A stretch of 64,000 nt of DNA, taken from Butyrivibrio sp. INlla14. GTDB lineage: Bacteria; Bacillota; Clostridia; Lachnospirales; Lachnospiraceae. Location of the stretch: positions 1 to 64,000 of the forward strand of contig NZ_FMVS01000015.1 in NCBI RefSeq assembly GCF_900102515.1, read 5' to 3'. Below are positions 43,873 to 52,896 of this stretch, piece after piece. How positions within the stretch are numbered: position 1 is the first letter of the stretch; the number at the start of each line of letters is the position of its first letter. A model generated the notes under the pieces. That model had not been told where the DNA came from and ran no database searches. It saw only the letters and a list, made by a program, of their open reading frames with translations. The translations under genes were made by a program, and so were the position numbers.

Positions 43873-44193
43873 GTAAGGTTTCTTTATAACTCAGTCTTGA
43901 AGCAATTACATGCAAATGCTATTTTCAAGCTTTTGCATATAACAAGTTTTAAAAGCCTGTCTTCCGAGCATTAAATGAAATACTAAAATTATTAGATTTG
44001 CATATAAAGAAGTAGCCTAATGCATGCCTATGCTTACTATACGAAAATTACATTAAGGCCATTTTCATATAAACACGGGAGTCTGACAGCATTATCATAT
44101 AGATAGAATCTTGCAATAAGTCACGTTTATTGCATTCTTGTACTTGCATCATTTAGTGGTTGATTTTTTATGAAACATATTGTATGTTTTAAG
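43873..44193. other. Intergenic region with repeated CATATA motifs
   Basis: CATATA-containing words recur at irregular spacing (near 43935, 44000, 44066 and 44096), in similar contexts such as TTTGCATATAA. Nothing gene-like was seen. It probably carries the promoter of the riboswitch-controlled operon. Confidence 0.35.
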
Positions 44194-44268
44194 TGTCTGT
44201 ACAACTGGCGGAAGTGGATAACCACATGGGAGTACGGATAATAATATTGAATGTCGACCGCCTGGGCA
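44194..44268 (+). ncRNA. ZTP (pfl) riboswitch
   Basis: All conserved elements are present in order: P1 CTGTAC/GTACGG, ACTGGCGGAAGTGG, ACCACATGGGAGTA, and the 3' domain CCGCCTGGGCA. This matches the ZTP aptamer, which senses the purine intermediate ZMP/ZTP and turns on late purine and folate genes. The two genes downstream carry out the ZMP-consuming steps, which strongly supports the assignment. Confidence 0.93.
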
Positions 44269-44300
44269 ACCGCTTTTAGAGGTATGCTCAGGCGGTTTTT
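44257..44300 (+). terminator. Riboswitch expression platform terminator
   Basis: CCGCCTGGGCA of the aptamer can instead pair with TGCTCAGGCGG (44285-44295), followed by TTTTT. The exclusive use of the same strand means ligand binding should prevent termination (ON switch). Confidence 0.88.
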
Positions 44301-44429
44301 GCGTGTGAAGCAGAGTCATGCAGATACAATTGTTTTCATGCTTGCATGAATAAACAATTGTATCTATATGATGAGCAACACGAACGAGAAAACATGAAAT
44401 GTTTTCGAGTTTGTGTCTGCTTAACACGC
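44301..44429 (+). ncRNA. Three-way-junction leader RNA
   Basis: Beyond the terminator, GCGTGTGAAGCAG (44301-44313) pairs with CTGCTTAACACGC (44417-44429). Inside are two long hairpins: 44322-44365 (AGATACAATTGTTT with AAACAATTGTATCT) and 44379-44415 (AGAAAACAT with ATGTTTTC plus flanks). No T-run follows. It ends just before the ribosome site AAAAAGGAGA. It may tune stability or translation. Confidence 0.6.
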
Positions 44430-44453
44430 AGATCTTAAAGAAAAAGGAGACAT

Positions 44454-45161
44454 ATGCAGAATTTAGCAGCAGAAATTAGCAGCACCACTTACCCAGGAAG
44501 AGGAATTGTAATTGGCACTACCCCAGATGGCAAATATGCAGCATGTGCATATTTCATCATGGGAAGAAGCGAGAATTCCCGCAACAGAGTATTTGTAGAG
44601 GATGGCGAAGGAATCCGCACACAAGCTTTTGATCCATCCAAGATGGAGGATCCAAGCCTTATCATCTACGCTCCAGTAAGAGTTCTTGGAAACTCAACTA
44701 TCGTTACAAACGGCGATCAGACAGACACAATCTATGATCTTATGTCAGAGGGACAGACCTTTGAACAGTCACTTAGAACAAGAGAGTTTGAACCAGATGC
44801 TCCTAACTACACTCCTAGAATTTCAGGAATCATGAACGTTCAGGATGGCAAATATGACTTTGCCATGTCAATCTTAAAGAGCAATCACGGTGATCCATCA
44901 TCCTGCCAGCGATTCACATACACTTACGAAAATCCAAAGGCTGGAGAAGGATATTTCATCCACACATACATGAAGGATGGAAACCCACTTCCAAGCTATG
45001 AAGGAGAACCTACACTTGTAAATATCGAGGGTGACCTTGACAGCTTCACAAACACTGTATGGAATGCCTTAAATGCTGATAATAAGGTATCTCTTTTCAC
45101 AAGATATATCGAGATTACAACAGGCAAATACGAGAGCAGGATCATCAACAAGAACGCATAA
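44454..45161 (+). CDS. PurO-like IMP cyclohydrolase
   Basis: The 235-residue protein resembles the IMP_cyclohyd/PurO family: YPGRGIVIGTTPDGKYAACAYFIMGRSENSRNRVFV at the start and FTYTYENPKAGEGYFIHTY later. It closes the ring of FAICAR to IMP, the last step of purine synthesis. Most bacteria use the N-terminal half of PurH for this; here it is a separate protein of different fold. It lies under the ZTP riboswitch and 12 bases before the AICAR formyltransferase gene, its metabolic partner. Confidence 0.85.
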   Translation: MQNLAAEISSTTYPGRGIVIGTTPDGKYAACAYFIMGRSENSRNRVFVEDGEGIRTQAFDPSKMEDPSLIIYAPVRVLGNSTIVTNGDQTDTIYDLMSEGQTFEQSLRTREFEPDAPNYTPRISGIMNVQDGKYDFAMSILKSNHGDPSSCQRFTYTYENPKAGEGYFIHTYMKDGNPLPSYEGEPTLVNIEGDLDSFTNTVWNALNADNKVSLFTRYIEITTGKYESRIINKNA

Positions 45162-45173
45162 GGAGTAAAAACA

Positions 45174-46352
45174 ATGAATGAGATTCAGTTAAAATATGGA
45201 TGTAACCCTAATCAGAAGCCATCAAGAGTATACATGGAAAACGGCGCAGATCTTCCTATCGAGGTTCTCAACGGAAGACCTGGATATATCAATCTTCTTG
45301 ACGCATTAAATGGCTGGCAGCTTGTGTCAGAGCTCAAGAAGGCAACCGGACTTCCAGCCGCTACCTCTTTTAAACACGTATCACCAGCAGGCGCTGCTGT
45401 AGGTCTTCCTCTTACAGAGATTGAGAAAAAGATCTACTGGGTTGAGGATCTTGGTGAACTTAGCCCACTTGCAAATGCATATGCAAGGGCCCGCGGCGCA
45501 GACAGAATGTCATCTTTTGGTGATTTCATCTCCCTTTCTGATGTCTGCGATGCTGATACAGCAAGACTTGTAAAAAGAGAAGTCTCAGACGGAATCATAG
45601 CTCCAGGCTACACCGATGAAGCTCTTGAAATCCTCAAGGCTAAAAAGAACGGCAACTACGCTGTAATCAAGATTGATGAAAACTATGTTCCAGATGCTAT
45701 TGAAAAGAAACAGGTATTTGGAATCACATTTGAACAGGGCCATAACTTCATTGAGATTGGTGATGAAATGTTTGAGAACATTGTTACTGACAACAAGGAC
45801 CTTCCAGAGTCAGCAATCATCGACCTTAAGATAGCTCTTATCACTCTCAAGTACACACAGTCAAACTCTGTTTGCTACGTTAAGGGCGGACAGGCAATCG
45901 GTATCGGAGCTGGCCAGCAGAGCCGTATCCACTGCACAAGACTTGCTGGTTCAAAGGCTGACAACTGGTTCCTTCGTCAGGCTCCACAGGTTCTGAACCT
46001 TCCATTCCTTGATAGTATCAAGAGACCAGACAGAGACAACGCTATAGACCTTTACATCGGTGCTGATTACATGGATGTTCTTGCTGATGGTAAGTGGGAA
46101 CACATCTTCAAGGAGAAGCCTGCAGTATTTACAGAGGCCGAAAAGAGAGCATGGCTTGACAAGAACACTGATGTTGCCCTTGGCTCAGATGCTTTCTTCC
46201 CATTCGGAGACAACATCGAGCGCGCTTACAAGAGCGGTGTTAAGTATGTTGCTCAGCCTGGCGGATCAGTTCGTGACGACAATGTTATCGAAGCAGCAAA
46301 CAGCCATGACATGGTAATGGCCTTTACCGGACTTAGATTATTCCACCACTAA
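45174..46352 (+). CDS. AICAR formyltransferase (stand-alone)
   Basis: The 392-residue protein corresponds to the AICAR formyltransferase part of PurH without the cyclohydrolase part: LKYGCNPNQKPSRVYM, FKHVSPAGAAVG (catalytic Lys-His), TQSNSVCYVKGGQAIGIGAGQQSRIHCTRLAG, and a C-terminal FFPFGDNIERAYKSGVKYVAQPGGSVRDD. It transfers a formyl group from 10-formyl-THF to AICAR (ZMP), so removing the riboswitch ligand. The start has GGAG eight bases upstream. Confidence 0.95.
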   Translation: MNEIQLKYGCNPNQKPSRVYMENGADLPIEVLNGRPGYINLLDALNGWQLVSELKKATGLPAATSFKHVSPAGAAVGLPLTEIEKKIYWVEDLGELSPLANAYARARGADRMSSFGDFISLSDVCDADTARLVKREVSDGIIAPGYTDEALEILKAKKNGNYAVIKIDENYVPDAIEKKQVFGITFEQGHNFIEIGDEMFENIVTDNKDLPESAIIDLKIALITLKYTQSNSVCYVKGGQAIGIGAGQQSRIHCTRLAGSKADNWFLRQAPQVLNLPFLDSIKRPDRDNAIDLYIGADYMDVLADGKWEHIFKEKPAVFTEAEKRAWLDKNTDVALGSDAFFPFGDNIERAYKSGVKYVAQPGGSVRDDNVIEAANSHDMVMAFTGLRLFHH

Positions 46353-46361
46353 AACTCAAAC

Positions 46362-46419
46362 AGCAGCAAATGCCTCATTTCGACCTTGCTCAGAGAAATC
46401 GGCATTTGCTGCTTTTTTT
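46362..46419 (+). terminator. Terminator of the purine operon
   Basis: AGCAGCAAATGCC pairs with GGCATTTGCTGCT and is followed by seven Ts, 10 bases after the stop codon. Confidence 0.9.
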
Positions 46420-46464
46420 CGTTCTGAAAATCATCATCCTCGGTCCGAGAACTAAAAATATCTC

Positions 46465-46505
46465 TGCCCAAAGACAAGCTAATATGCTATAATGGAAACG
46501 TTTCC
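46465..46505 (+). promoter_or_regulatory. GH13 gene promoter with GGAAACGTTTCC operator
   Basis: TATAAT (46488-46493) has only a weak -35 (TGCCCA, 46465-46470), suggesting activation or a special promoter. The perfect palindrome GGAAACGTTTCC (46494-46505) lies directly after it and would overlap the transcription start. The AAACGTTT core is shared with the amylase promoter at 19006-19017. The 220-base leader that follows shows no further feature. Confidence 0.65.
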
Positions 46506-46726
46506 GGAACTTATTTTTTGCACCGCTACTATCCATCATACAGATATGCTTGTATTACTTACATTACTTGCATTATTGTTATCAGAAATTATAAGGCTTA
46601 CAATTATTTATATAGGCTTAGGTATGTAGCAATAAGTGACTTCTTGTGGGCAAAAGCGGAATATGCCCATAAGAAGTCTGCAGGATATGTTCCGAGGTTT
46701 CTCAAATTTATACGGAGGATGATATT

Positions 46727-48310
46727 ATGCCAGCATGGTTAAAAGATGCAGTATTCTATGAAATTTACCCACAGTCATTTAAGGATACAAATAACGATGG
46801 TATCGGTGACATAAACGGTATCATTGAAAAGCTTGATTATGTTAAGGAGCTGGGCTGTAATGCCCTTTGGATCAATCCTATCTATGACTCTCCTTTTAAG
46901 GACGGAGGCTATGATGTAAGGGATTATAAGAAGGTTGCACCTAGATATGGCACCAATGAAGATCTCTACAGACTTTTTGGAGAGGCGCACAAAAAGGGGA
47001 TTCATGTTCTTCTTGATCTTGTTCCAGGCCATACATCAGAGGAGCATCCATGGTTTTTAGAAAGTAAAAAAGCTGAACGCAATGAGTATTCTGACAGATA
47101 TGTGTGGACAAACTGCTGGTTTTATGGAATAAACGGCCACCCTTATGTCGGAGGGGAAGCAGACAGAGATGGCACCTACATGCTCAATTTCTTTAAGTGC
47201 CAGCCTGCTCTTAACTATGGTTTCCTCAACAAGACTCAGGACTGGCAGCTTTCTCCAGATGATCCGGCATGTATAGCCACAAGAGAAGCTATGAAGGATG
47301 TTATGCGTTTCTGGCTAGATCACGGATGCGATGGTTTCCGCGTAGATATGGCGGATTCTCTGGTAAAAGATGACGATGAGAACAAGTCAGCTACTGGCAA
47401 GATCTGGAAGAATATCAGAGAGATGCTAGATAAGGAATATCCAGAGGCAGCAATTGTTTCTGAGTGGTGCAATCCTCAGCAGGCCCTTAAAAGCGGCTTC
47501 CATGCTGACTTTTACCTTGATCACCAGGGAAATGGCTATAATACTCTTCTTCGCGATTACGAAACTCCAGGTGGAGATCACTCTTTCCTTAAAAAAGATG
47601 GAAATGGCGATATTATGCGTTTTCTTTTGGATTATCTTCCAAAGTATGATGCAACCAGGGAAGATGGCTACATTAGCTTTATCACCTGCAACCATGACAC
47701 CCCAAGAGCCCGCAGAACTTTGGAATTAGATGAACTTAAACTTGCATGGGCGCTTTTCCTGACACTTCCAGGTGTACCATTTATCTACTATGGCGACGAG
47801 ATCGGTATGCGCTATTTCGAGCTTCCAACCAAGGAAGGCGGCTACACAAGAACAGGAACAAGAACTCCAATGCAGTGGACAAATGGCAAGAACAAGGGCT
47901 TTTCAGAAGCTTCAAGCGATATGCTCTACCTTCCTGTTGATGAGTCAGAGGATGCACCAACCGTAGAAAACCAGGCTCAGGATTCTTCTTCTCTTTACAA
48001 TACAGTTAAGGCTCTTACTGCCCTGCGCCACAAATATGCTGATCTTCAGGCCGATGGTTCCTTTGAAGTCATCTACGCAGAAAAAGAGCAGTTTCCCTTT
48101 GTGTACAGGCGCGGAAACCTGCTCATTGCCATAAATCCGTCAGGAAATAAGGCAAACGCAACTCTCTCAGATAAAGCCTTTGTAAAAGAAAAAGATTCTT
48201 CCGGCAGTCACTGCGCGTTTAATGAAGTATACTCCATAGGTGGTTGCCAGATTAGTGGAAATTCCCTTACAATTAATCCACAGGCATTTGCAGTGTTTGA
48301 ACTTAAATAA
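46727..48310 (+). CDS. GH13 alpha-glucosidase / oligo-1,6-glucosidase-like
   Basis: The 527-residue cytoplasmic enzyme has the GH13 residues: D207 (DGFRVDMAD, nucleophile), E246 (VSEWCNP, acid/base) and D324 (TCNHDTPRA). Entry motif YEIYPQSFKDTNNDGIGDINGI is typical of oligo-1,6-glucosidase, trehalulose or dextran-glucosidase subfamilies. It probably degrades imported maltodextrin or isomaltose. A GGAGG site precedes the ATG. It shares a palindrome type with the amylase gene, and a GH5 gene follows 33 bases later. Confidence 0.92.
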   Translation: MPAWLKDAVFYEIYPQSFKDTNNDGIGDINGIIEKLDYVKELGCNALWINPIYDSPFKDGGYDVRDYKKVAPRYGTNEDLYRLFGEAHKKGIHVLLDLVPGHTSEEHPWFLESKKAERNEYSDRYVWTNCWFYGINGHPYVGGEADRDGTYMLNFFKCQPALNYGFLNKTQDWQLSPDDPACIATREAMKDVMRFWLDHGCDGFRVDMADSLVKDDDENKSATGKIWKNIREMLDKEYPEAAIVSEWCNPQQALKSGFHADFYLDHQGNGYNTLLRDYETPGGDHSFLKKDGNGDIMRFLLDYLPKYDATREDGYISFITCNHDTPRARRTLELDELKLAWALFLTLPGVPFIYYGDEIGMRYFELPTKEGGYTRTGTRTPMQWTNGKNKGFSEASSDMLYLPVDESEDAPTVENQAQDSSSLYNTVKALTALRHKYADLQADGSFEVIYAEKEQFPFVYRRGNLLIAINPSGNKANATLSDKAFVKEKDSSGSHCAFNEVYSIGGCQISGNSLTINPQAFAVFELK

Positions 48311-48343
48311 AATTGGTCAATACGCGAGTTGGGGAGTAGCCAT

Positions 48344-49891
48344 ATGTTCAGAATAAAGAAATTTAGAGTTATCATAGGTTTTCTATTATCCATAATTCTG
48401 TTTTTCTCGATGCCTCAATTTTTTGAGGCTGTTTCTGAACATGGCTACTCTCTTTTTATTGCATCAAAGGTATCTGCCGCTTCAGGCAAAAAGACAGAAA
48501 CTCAGCTGACCGCCAGCTCTTTTGCTAAATCTATGAATGTTGGCTGGAATCTTGGAAATTCCCTGGACTCTCACTATCAGGAACCCACAGGGGATGCGAA
48601 CCTTGGTCAGGAGACGATCTGGGGGCAGCCCAAGATCACCAAAGAGCAGATCGGCTATGTAAAGAGCCTTGGCTTTGACACCATAAGGGTTCCTGTGTCC
48701 TGGTACTATCACACCTATACTGATGCAAACGGAAATCTTCGCGTTCACCCGGACTGGCTTAAGAGGGTAAAAGAGGTAGTGGGCTACTGTTTATCCAATG
48801 ACATGTATGTCATTTTAGATTCTCACCATGATGGGAAGATTTTCCACGCAGGGGTCAGTGCCTCTGAGTTTGACAAAATAAAAGCTGATGTCACTTCTAT
48901 ATGGAGCGACATTTCAATGTACTTTGCAGATACTGACACAAGAGTCATGTTTGAAGCCTTTAATGAGCCTGACAACTACGAGAAATACTGGCAATTTGGT
49001 AAAAAGGCTGCATCTCAGATAAATGAGCTCAATCAGCTCTTTGTAAATGTAGTAAGAAGTACAGGAGGCTATAACAGTGAGAGAATCCTTGTTCTTCCGA
49101 CACTCCTTGATGGAAATGGAGAAAAATTTCTTGATGCCTTTGTGCTTCCCAAGGACACAGTACCTGACAGGCTTATGGCCACAGTGCACTTCTATCCTCA
49201 GTTTTTTGACCAGGGAGTTGAGCCTGTCTTTGCAAGACTTGAGAGTTTTTCAAAAAGAATTGGCGCTCCTGTGATAATAGGCGAATGGGGCACCAAAACA
49301 GGCTACAAACCTTCTTCCCTTAGAAGTGTTCACGCAGGAAATTATGTAGCAAGAGCCAAGGCCCACGGACTTAATTGCATTTATTGGGATAATGGCAGCG
49401 ATTTTGCCATCATAGACAGAAAGAAACTGACCTGCAGCCAGGCAATGATAGATGCCATAATGCATCCTGCTGCCTTTACTTCAAGCGAAGGAGAAACTTT
49501 CTCTGAGTGGAAGGATTTTCTTTTTATGACTGTCGATCAAAGTAGCGGCGCACTCAAGGAAGACCCCAACTGGGGCACGCTGGTATGTAGCCGAGATGGT
49601 ACAGGTCTTGTGTCTATTCCGGAGGGCGCAAGCACAATGTCCCTGCAGCTATTGTGCTATGGTGACATGAATACGCATGCCTTCCACTATGTTTATTTCT
49701 TTGACAAAAACAAAGGACTTGTTGGAAATAAGAACAGTTGGGACGGTTTTACAGATAGCATGATAGATATTCCTGAGGGAGCTGTAAGTGTCAGGATCGG
49801 CATAAATAGTTCCACTAGAAAGACCAAGAAAAAAGAGTACCAGGAGGCTATAAAGAAAAAGACTCTGGTACCCATTGTGAAGTTCTACTAA
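48344..49891 (+). CDS. Secreted GH5 endoglucanase-like enzyme
   Basis: The 515-residue protein begins with basic residues and one hydrophobic segment (VIIGFLLSIILFFSMPQFFEA), a signal anchor or signal peptide. The GH5 barrel (~60-350) has the acid/base E208 in FNEPDNYEKY and nucleophile E314 in IIGEWGTK, plus MNVGWNLGNSLD and VSWYYH, typical of cellulase-type GH5. The ~150-residue tail (~365-515) is a beta-rich domain of unknown type, possibly binding carbohydrate. The start at 48344 has GGGGAG upstream; an upstream TTG is unlikely. It may be co-transcribed with the GH13 gene. Confidence 0.9.
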   Translation: MFRIKKFRVIIGFLLSIILFFSMPQFFEAVSEHGYSLFIASKVSAASGKKTETQLTASSFAKSMNVGWNLGNSLDSHYQEPTGDANLGQETIWGQPKITKEQIGYVKSLGFDTIRVPVSWYYHTYTDANGNLRVHPDWLKRVKEVVGYCLSNDMYVILDSHHDGKIFHAGVSASEFDKIKADVTSIWSDISMYFADTDTRVMFEAFNEPDNYEKYWQFGKKAASQINELNQLFVNVVRSTGGYNSERILVLPTLLDGNGEKFLDAFVLPKDTVPDRLMATVHFYPQFFDQGVEPVFARLESFSKRIGAPVIIGEWGTKTGYKPSSLRSVHAGNYVARAKAHGLNCIYWDNGSDFAIIDRKKLTCSQAMIDAIMHPAAFTSSEGETFSEWKDFLFMTVDQSSGALKEDPNWGTLVCSRDGTGLVSIPEGASTMSLQLLCYGDMNTHAFHYVYFFDKNKGLVGNKNSWDGFTDSMIDIPEGAVSVRIGINSSTRKTKKKEYQEAIKKKTLVPIVKFY

Positions 49892-49909
49892 AGTCCAATA
49901 AATAATAAT

Positions 49910-50770
49910 CTATACATTCCCAGGGTAAACGTAGTTTAGCTTCTCCCTGGCAACATCCACCAGTTCATAGATAAGGCGAACTGAAGTGGCATCTCTGTCC
50001 ATCATTTTAAAGCGGGGGAAGAACCTTGAAATGTGAAGGGGGATGTTCTGCCCTATTGTCTGTCCGTCTTTGTCTGTTAGCCCTGCAATCCAGCTGCTAA
50101 GCTCTCTCATCTCCTTGGGAGTATCATTTTCTCCAGGAACTATCAGAGTTGTAAGCTCAACATGGCAGTGCCTTACAGCTTCTTTTATAAAATCCATCAC
50201 CATATACCTGTTGCCACCAAGGATATCCCGGTAGTAGGTATCTGTAAATCCCTTTAGATCTATGTTCATGGCATCGATATAGGGGATTATCTCATCTAAA
50301 ACTTCAAGACTTGCCATTCCATTAGAAACAAGCACGTTGACCATGCCCTTTTCATGAACCAGTTTTGCGCAGTCACGGACAAATTCATAGCACACGAGAG
50401 GCTCATTGTAGGTGTAGGCAACTCCGATATTTCCTTCTTTTTTATGGCTAAAAGCAATCTGAGCAATATCTTCCGGCGTATATTCGTCAGCTCTTTTTCC
50501 AAAGGCGTAAGCCTCTTCTGACCAGGAAATCTCATAGTTCTGGCAGAATGGACAGCGCAGATTGCAGCCAAAGCTTCCGATTGAAAGGATTCTGCTGCCT
50601 GGCATGAATCTGGAAAGAGGCTTTTTCTCTATGGGGTCCATGGCCATGCTGGTAATTTTCCCATAATTAATAGGGGTTACCTTGCCATCTTTGGTTTGTC
50701 TGACGCCGCAGAACCCAAATTTACCTTCCGCTATTTCGCATCTTCTGTAACACACTCTGCAACTTGCCAT
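49910..50770 (-). CDS. AmrS/PflA-like radical SAM enzyme
   Basis: The 286-residue protein carries the radical SAM CxxxCxxC in SFGCNLRCPFCQNYEIS (~70-86) and an N-terminal cysteine-rich segment CRVCYRRCEIAEGKFGFCGVR. This is the AmmeMemoRadiSam (AmrS) group, related to pyruvate-formate-lyase activases. The other Memo-AMMECR1 partners are not adjacent. The substrate is unknown. It is the last gene of the chemoreceptor-Nudix-radical SAM run (36-base gap). Confidence 0.88.
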   Translation of the reverse strand: MASCRVCYRRCEIAEGKFGFCGVRQTKDGKVTPINYGKITSMAMDPIEKKPLSRFMPGSRILSIGSFGCNLRCPFCQNYEISWSEEAYAFGKRADEYTPEDIAQIAFSHKKEGNIGVAYTYNEPLVCYEFVRDCAKLVHEKGMVNVLVSNGMASLEVLDEIIPYIDAMNIDLKGFTDTYYRDILGGNRYMVMDFIKEAVRHCHVELTTLIVPGENDTPKEMRELSSWIAGLTDKDGQTIGQNIPLHISRFFPRFKMMDRDATSVRLIYELVDVAREKLNYVYPGNV

Positions 50771-50806
50771 GGCTGCATCTCCAAATAGTCTTAATATAAG
50801 CGCTTG

Positions 50807-51301
50807 TCATCGCCTCTTCAGCAAATCTACCCCATCAAGAATTGCCTCGATAAGATTATCCTCAGTATCATATACAAGTTTCAGGGAAAAGAACTTATGG
50901 CTCTCGGAGAGCTTACGTAAAAAGATCTTGTCGCCTTCCCAGAGGTTTAAGTCATATATTTTATCCTTGGGCACCCACTCTAGCTTGCCCTCATCGCACT
51001 CTTTTGGTTCTCCATCTGGTGCTGTAGCTGTAAAAAGAGACATGAGCTCATAGTCACCTTTTCGTGACACGAATGTCACAAGCGCCCTGAATTCAAGATC
51101 AGAAAGAGGAATATCATATCCTGTCTCTTCAAAGATTTCTCTTTTTATGCACTCCTCAGGGCATTCCTCGTCCTCAAGATGGCCTCCAACGCCAATCCAC
51201 TTGTCTTTATTTATGTCGTTCTTTTTGCTGACTCTGTGGAGCATGAGATAATTATTGTCACGCTCCAGGTAGCATAGTGTTGTCAGGCCTTGTCTTCTCA
51301 T
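50807..51301 (-). CDS. Nudix hydrolase (8-oxo-dGTP diphosphatase-like)
   Basis: The 164-residue protein has a full Nudix box GGHLEDEECPEECIKREIFEETGYDI. The start TTLCYLERDNNYLMLHRVSKKNDINKDKWIGVGGHLE resembles MutT-like enzymes that cleave oxidised nucleotides. The substrate is not proven. It starts 4 bases after the chemoreceptor gene. Confidence 0.92.
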   Translation of the reverse strand: MRRQGLTTLCYLERDNNYLMLHRVSKKNDINKDKWIGVGGHLEDEECPEECIKREIFEETGYDIPLSDLEFRALVTFVSRKGDYELMSLFTATAPDGEPKECDEGKLEWVPKDKIYDLNLWEGDKIFLRKLSESHKFFSLKLVYDTEDNLIEAILDGVDLLKRR

Positions 51302-51305
51302 TATG

Positions 51306-52778
51306 TCATTCCTTCCGCGAACTTCTACTGATCTTTAAAATGTCTGTAAGTATATCCTTGGTGATCTCCATGTCATTTTCGCAGTCTCTGCTGATCTCAA
51401 TGCTGGACTGGGCAGATGCTGCAACCTCTTCAGAAGTCGCTGAAAGATTGCTGATAGCATCCATTACCTGAGTGTTGGCATCTACGCAGGATTCAACGTT
51501 ATCAGAAATCTTGCCTGCTCTGGAAGTAAGGTCAGATACTTTGCTTAGGATTTCCTCAAATTTTTCTCCTGTCTCTGCAATGATTTCGCCCTGCTCATTT
51601 GCAGAGTCTACACTCTTTTGCATATTAGCAGATGCTGTGTTTACCTTACCTATAAGGTCATCTATGGTAGATGCTATCTGCTCTGCGGATTCCTTGGTAT
51701 GTTCTGAAAGAGCTCTTATCTCATCGGCAACAACTGCAAAGCCTTTGCCGGCATCGCCAGCTCTTGCGGCTTCTATAGAAGCGTTAAGGGCAAGAAGGTT
51801 TGTCTGGCCGGAAATACTAAGGATTGTATCCACTATCTCTTTTACCGTGCCAGCTGACTGCTGAAGGTTAGAAGTCATATCCGCTGTCTCAGCATTGATT
51901 TCAGAGGATTCATGGGACTTCTTCGTAAGGTCTTTTACCAGATTGTTACCTTCCGTTATGTTCTCTGTAACTTCATCTGCGTTTCGGCGCATAGCCCTGG
52001 ACTGGTGGGCAATATCCTCAAGTGACTTGGTGATATTGGAATTCATCTCAGTCTGGGTTTGGATAGCCTCTGCAGTATGGGTGATAGCCTTGGATATCTC
52101 CTGTGAAGACTCCGCGCTTGATATGACTTTCTCAGAAAGGGATTCCATGGCATCGTTGGCTTCTTCAAGCTTCTCACCAATCTGAATGCCAATGTTCTTT
52201 ATGACTTCTGCATCCTTCTCCTGCTGAACCGCATGTTCTTCAATTTCATCAACTACTTCTTTATTCTGCTTCTTGCTAAGTCTGGCGTAAAAGATTGCCA
52301 TAAGTGAGAGCAAAACTGCAAAGATAGCATCTGTCAGCACCGCGATATGCCTGTCTGCAACTTCAACTGAGTATGCGTAAAAGAGAGGAATATACAGAAT
52401 ATTGACAGCCACCACAAAAACTGATGTTGCCAAAGTCAAAACCGGATCTGCATAGAGAAGAACCAGGATCAAAAGAGATGGTCCAAAGGCCCACATATAG
52501 GTAATGTGCACAGATCCCAGCATTACTACCAGATAGCTCCCTGCAAGGCACCCCATTAGCAGGTACTTGCCCCTTGTACGCTTACTGTACATTACAAAGC
52601 TCACGATGGAAGCAATAAAGATCAGCACCTGCAAAACAGACATTGAGACTGTATTCATAAATCCCACTCTCTGGGACTGATAGGCGACTGTTGCTATCAG
52701 CTCAAAGACCTGAATTATACAGGCAAATTTAAAGGCCAGAAGGTTACTCTCATAAATTTGTTTCTCCTGTAGACTCAT
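51306..52778 (-). CDS. Methyl-accepting chemotaxis protein
   Basis: The 490-residue protein has an N-terminal membrane part of about six helices (~15-175, no large extracellular loop) and a cytoplasmic coiled-coil signalling domain. The hairpin tip reads [30 protein letters not shown], the CheA/CheW contact. With no periplasmic sensor it may sense within the membrane or cytoplasm. The cell is thus probably motile. It heads a three-gene transcript with the Nudix and radical SAM genes. Confidence 0.93.
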   Translation of the reverse strand: MSLQEKQIYESNLLAFKFACIIQVFELIATVAYQSQRVGFMNTVSMSVLQVLIFIASIVSFVMYSKRTRGKYLLMGCLAGSYLVVMLGSVHITYMWAFGPSLLILVLLYADPVLTLATSVFVVAVNILYIPLFYAYSVEVADRHIAVLTDAIFAVLLSLMAIFYARLSKKQNKEVVDEIEEHAVQQEKDAEVIKNIGIQIGEKLEEANDAMESLSEKVISSAESSQEISKAITHTAEAIQTQTEMNSNITKSLEDIAHQSRAMRRNADEVTENITEGNNLVKDLTKKSHESSEINAETADMTSNLQQSAGTVKEIVDTILSISGQTNLLALNASIEAARAGDAGKGFAVVADEIRALSEHTKESAEQIASTIDDLIGKVNTASANMQKSVDSANEQGEIIAETGEKFEEILSKVSDLTSRAGKISDNVESCVDANTQVMDAISNLSATSEEVAASAQSSIEISRDCENDMEITKDILTDILKISRSSRKE

Positions 52779-52896
52779 AGTATCCCTCCATTATGATAAA
52801 AAAAAGTAAATCAAGTACAATATAATTATTTATCATATTTTAAGGATATTCTAATAAACATTGTATAAAATTGATAAAATAACTAAAAAGCGATAA

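Noticed and set aside
44322..44365. A second intrinsic terminator before the purine genes
   Set aside because: The long stem is not followed by Ts and is enclosed by a further closing stem, so it fits a structured leader better.
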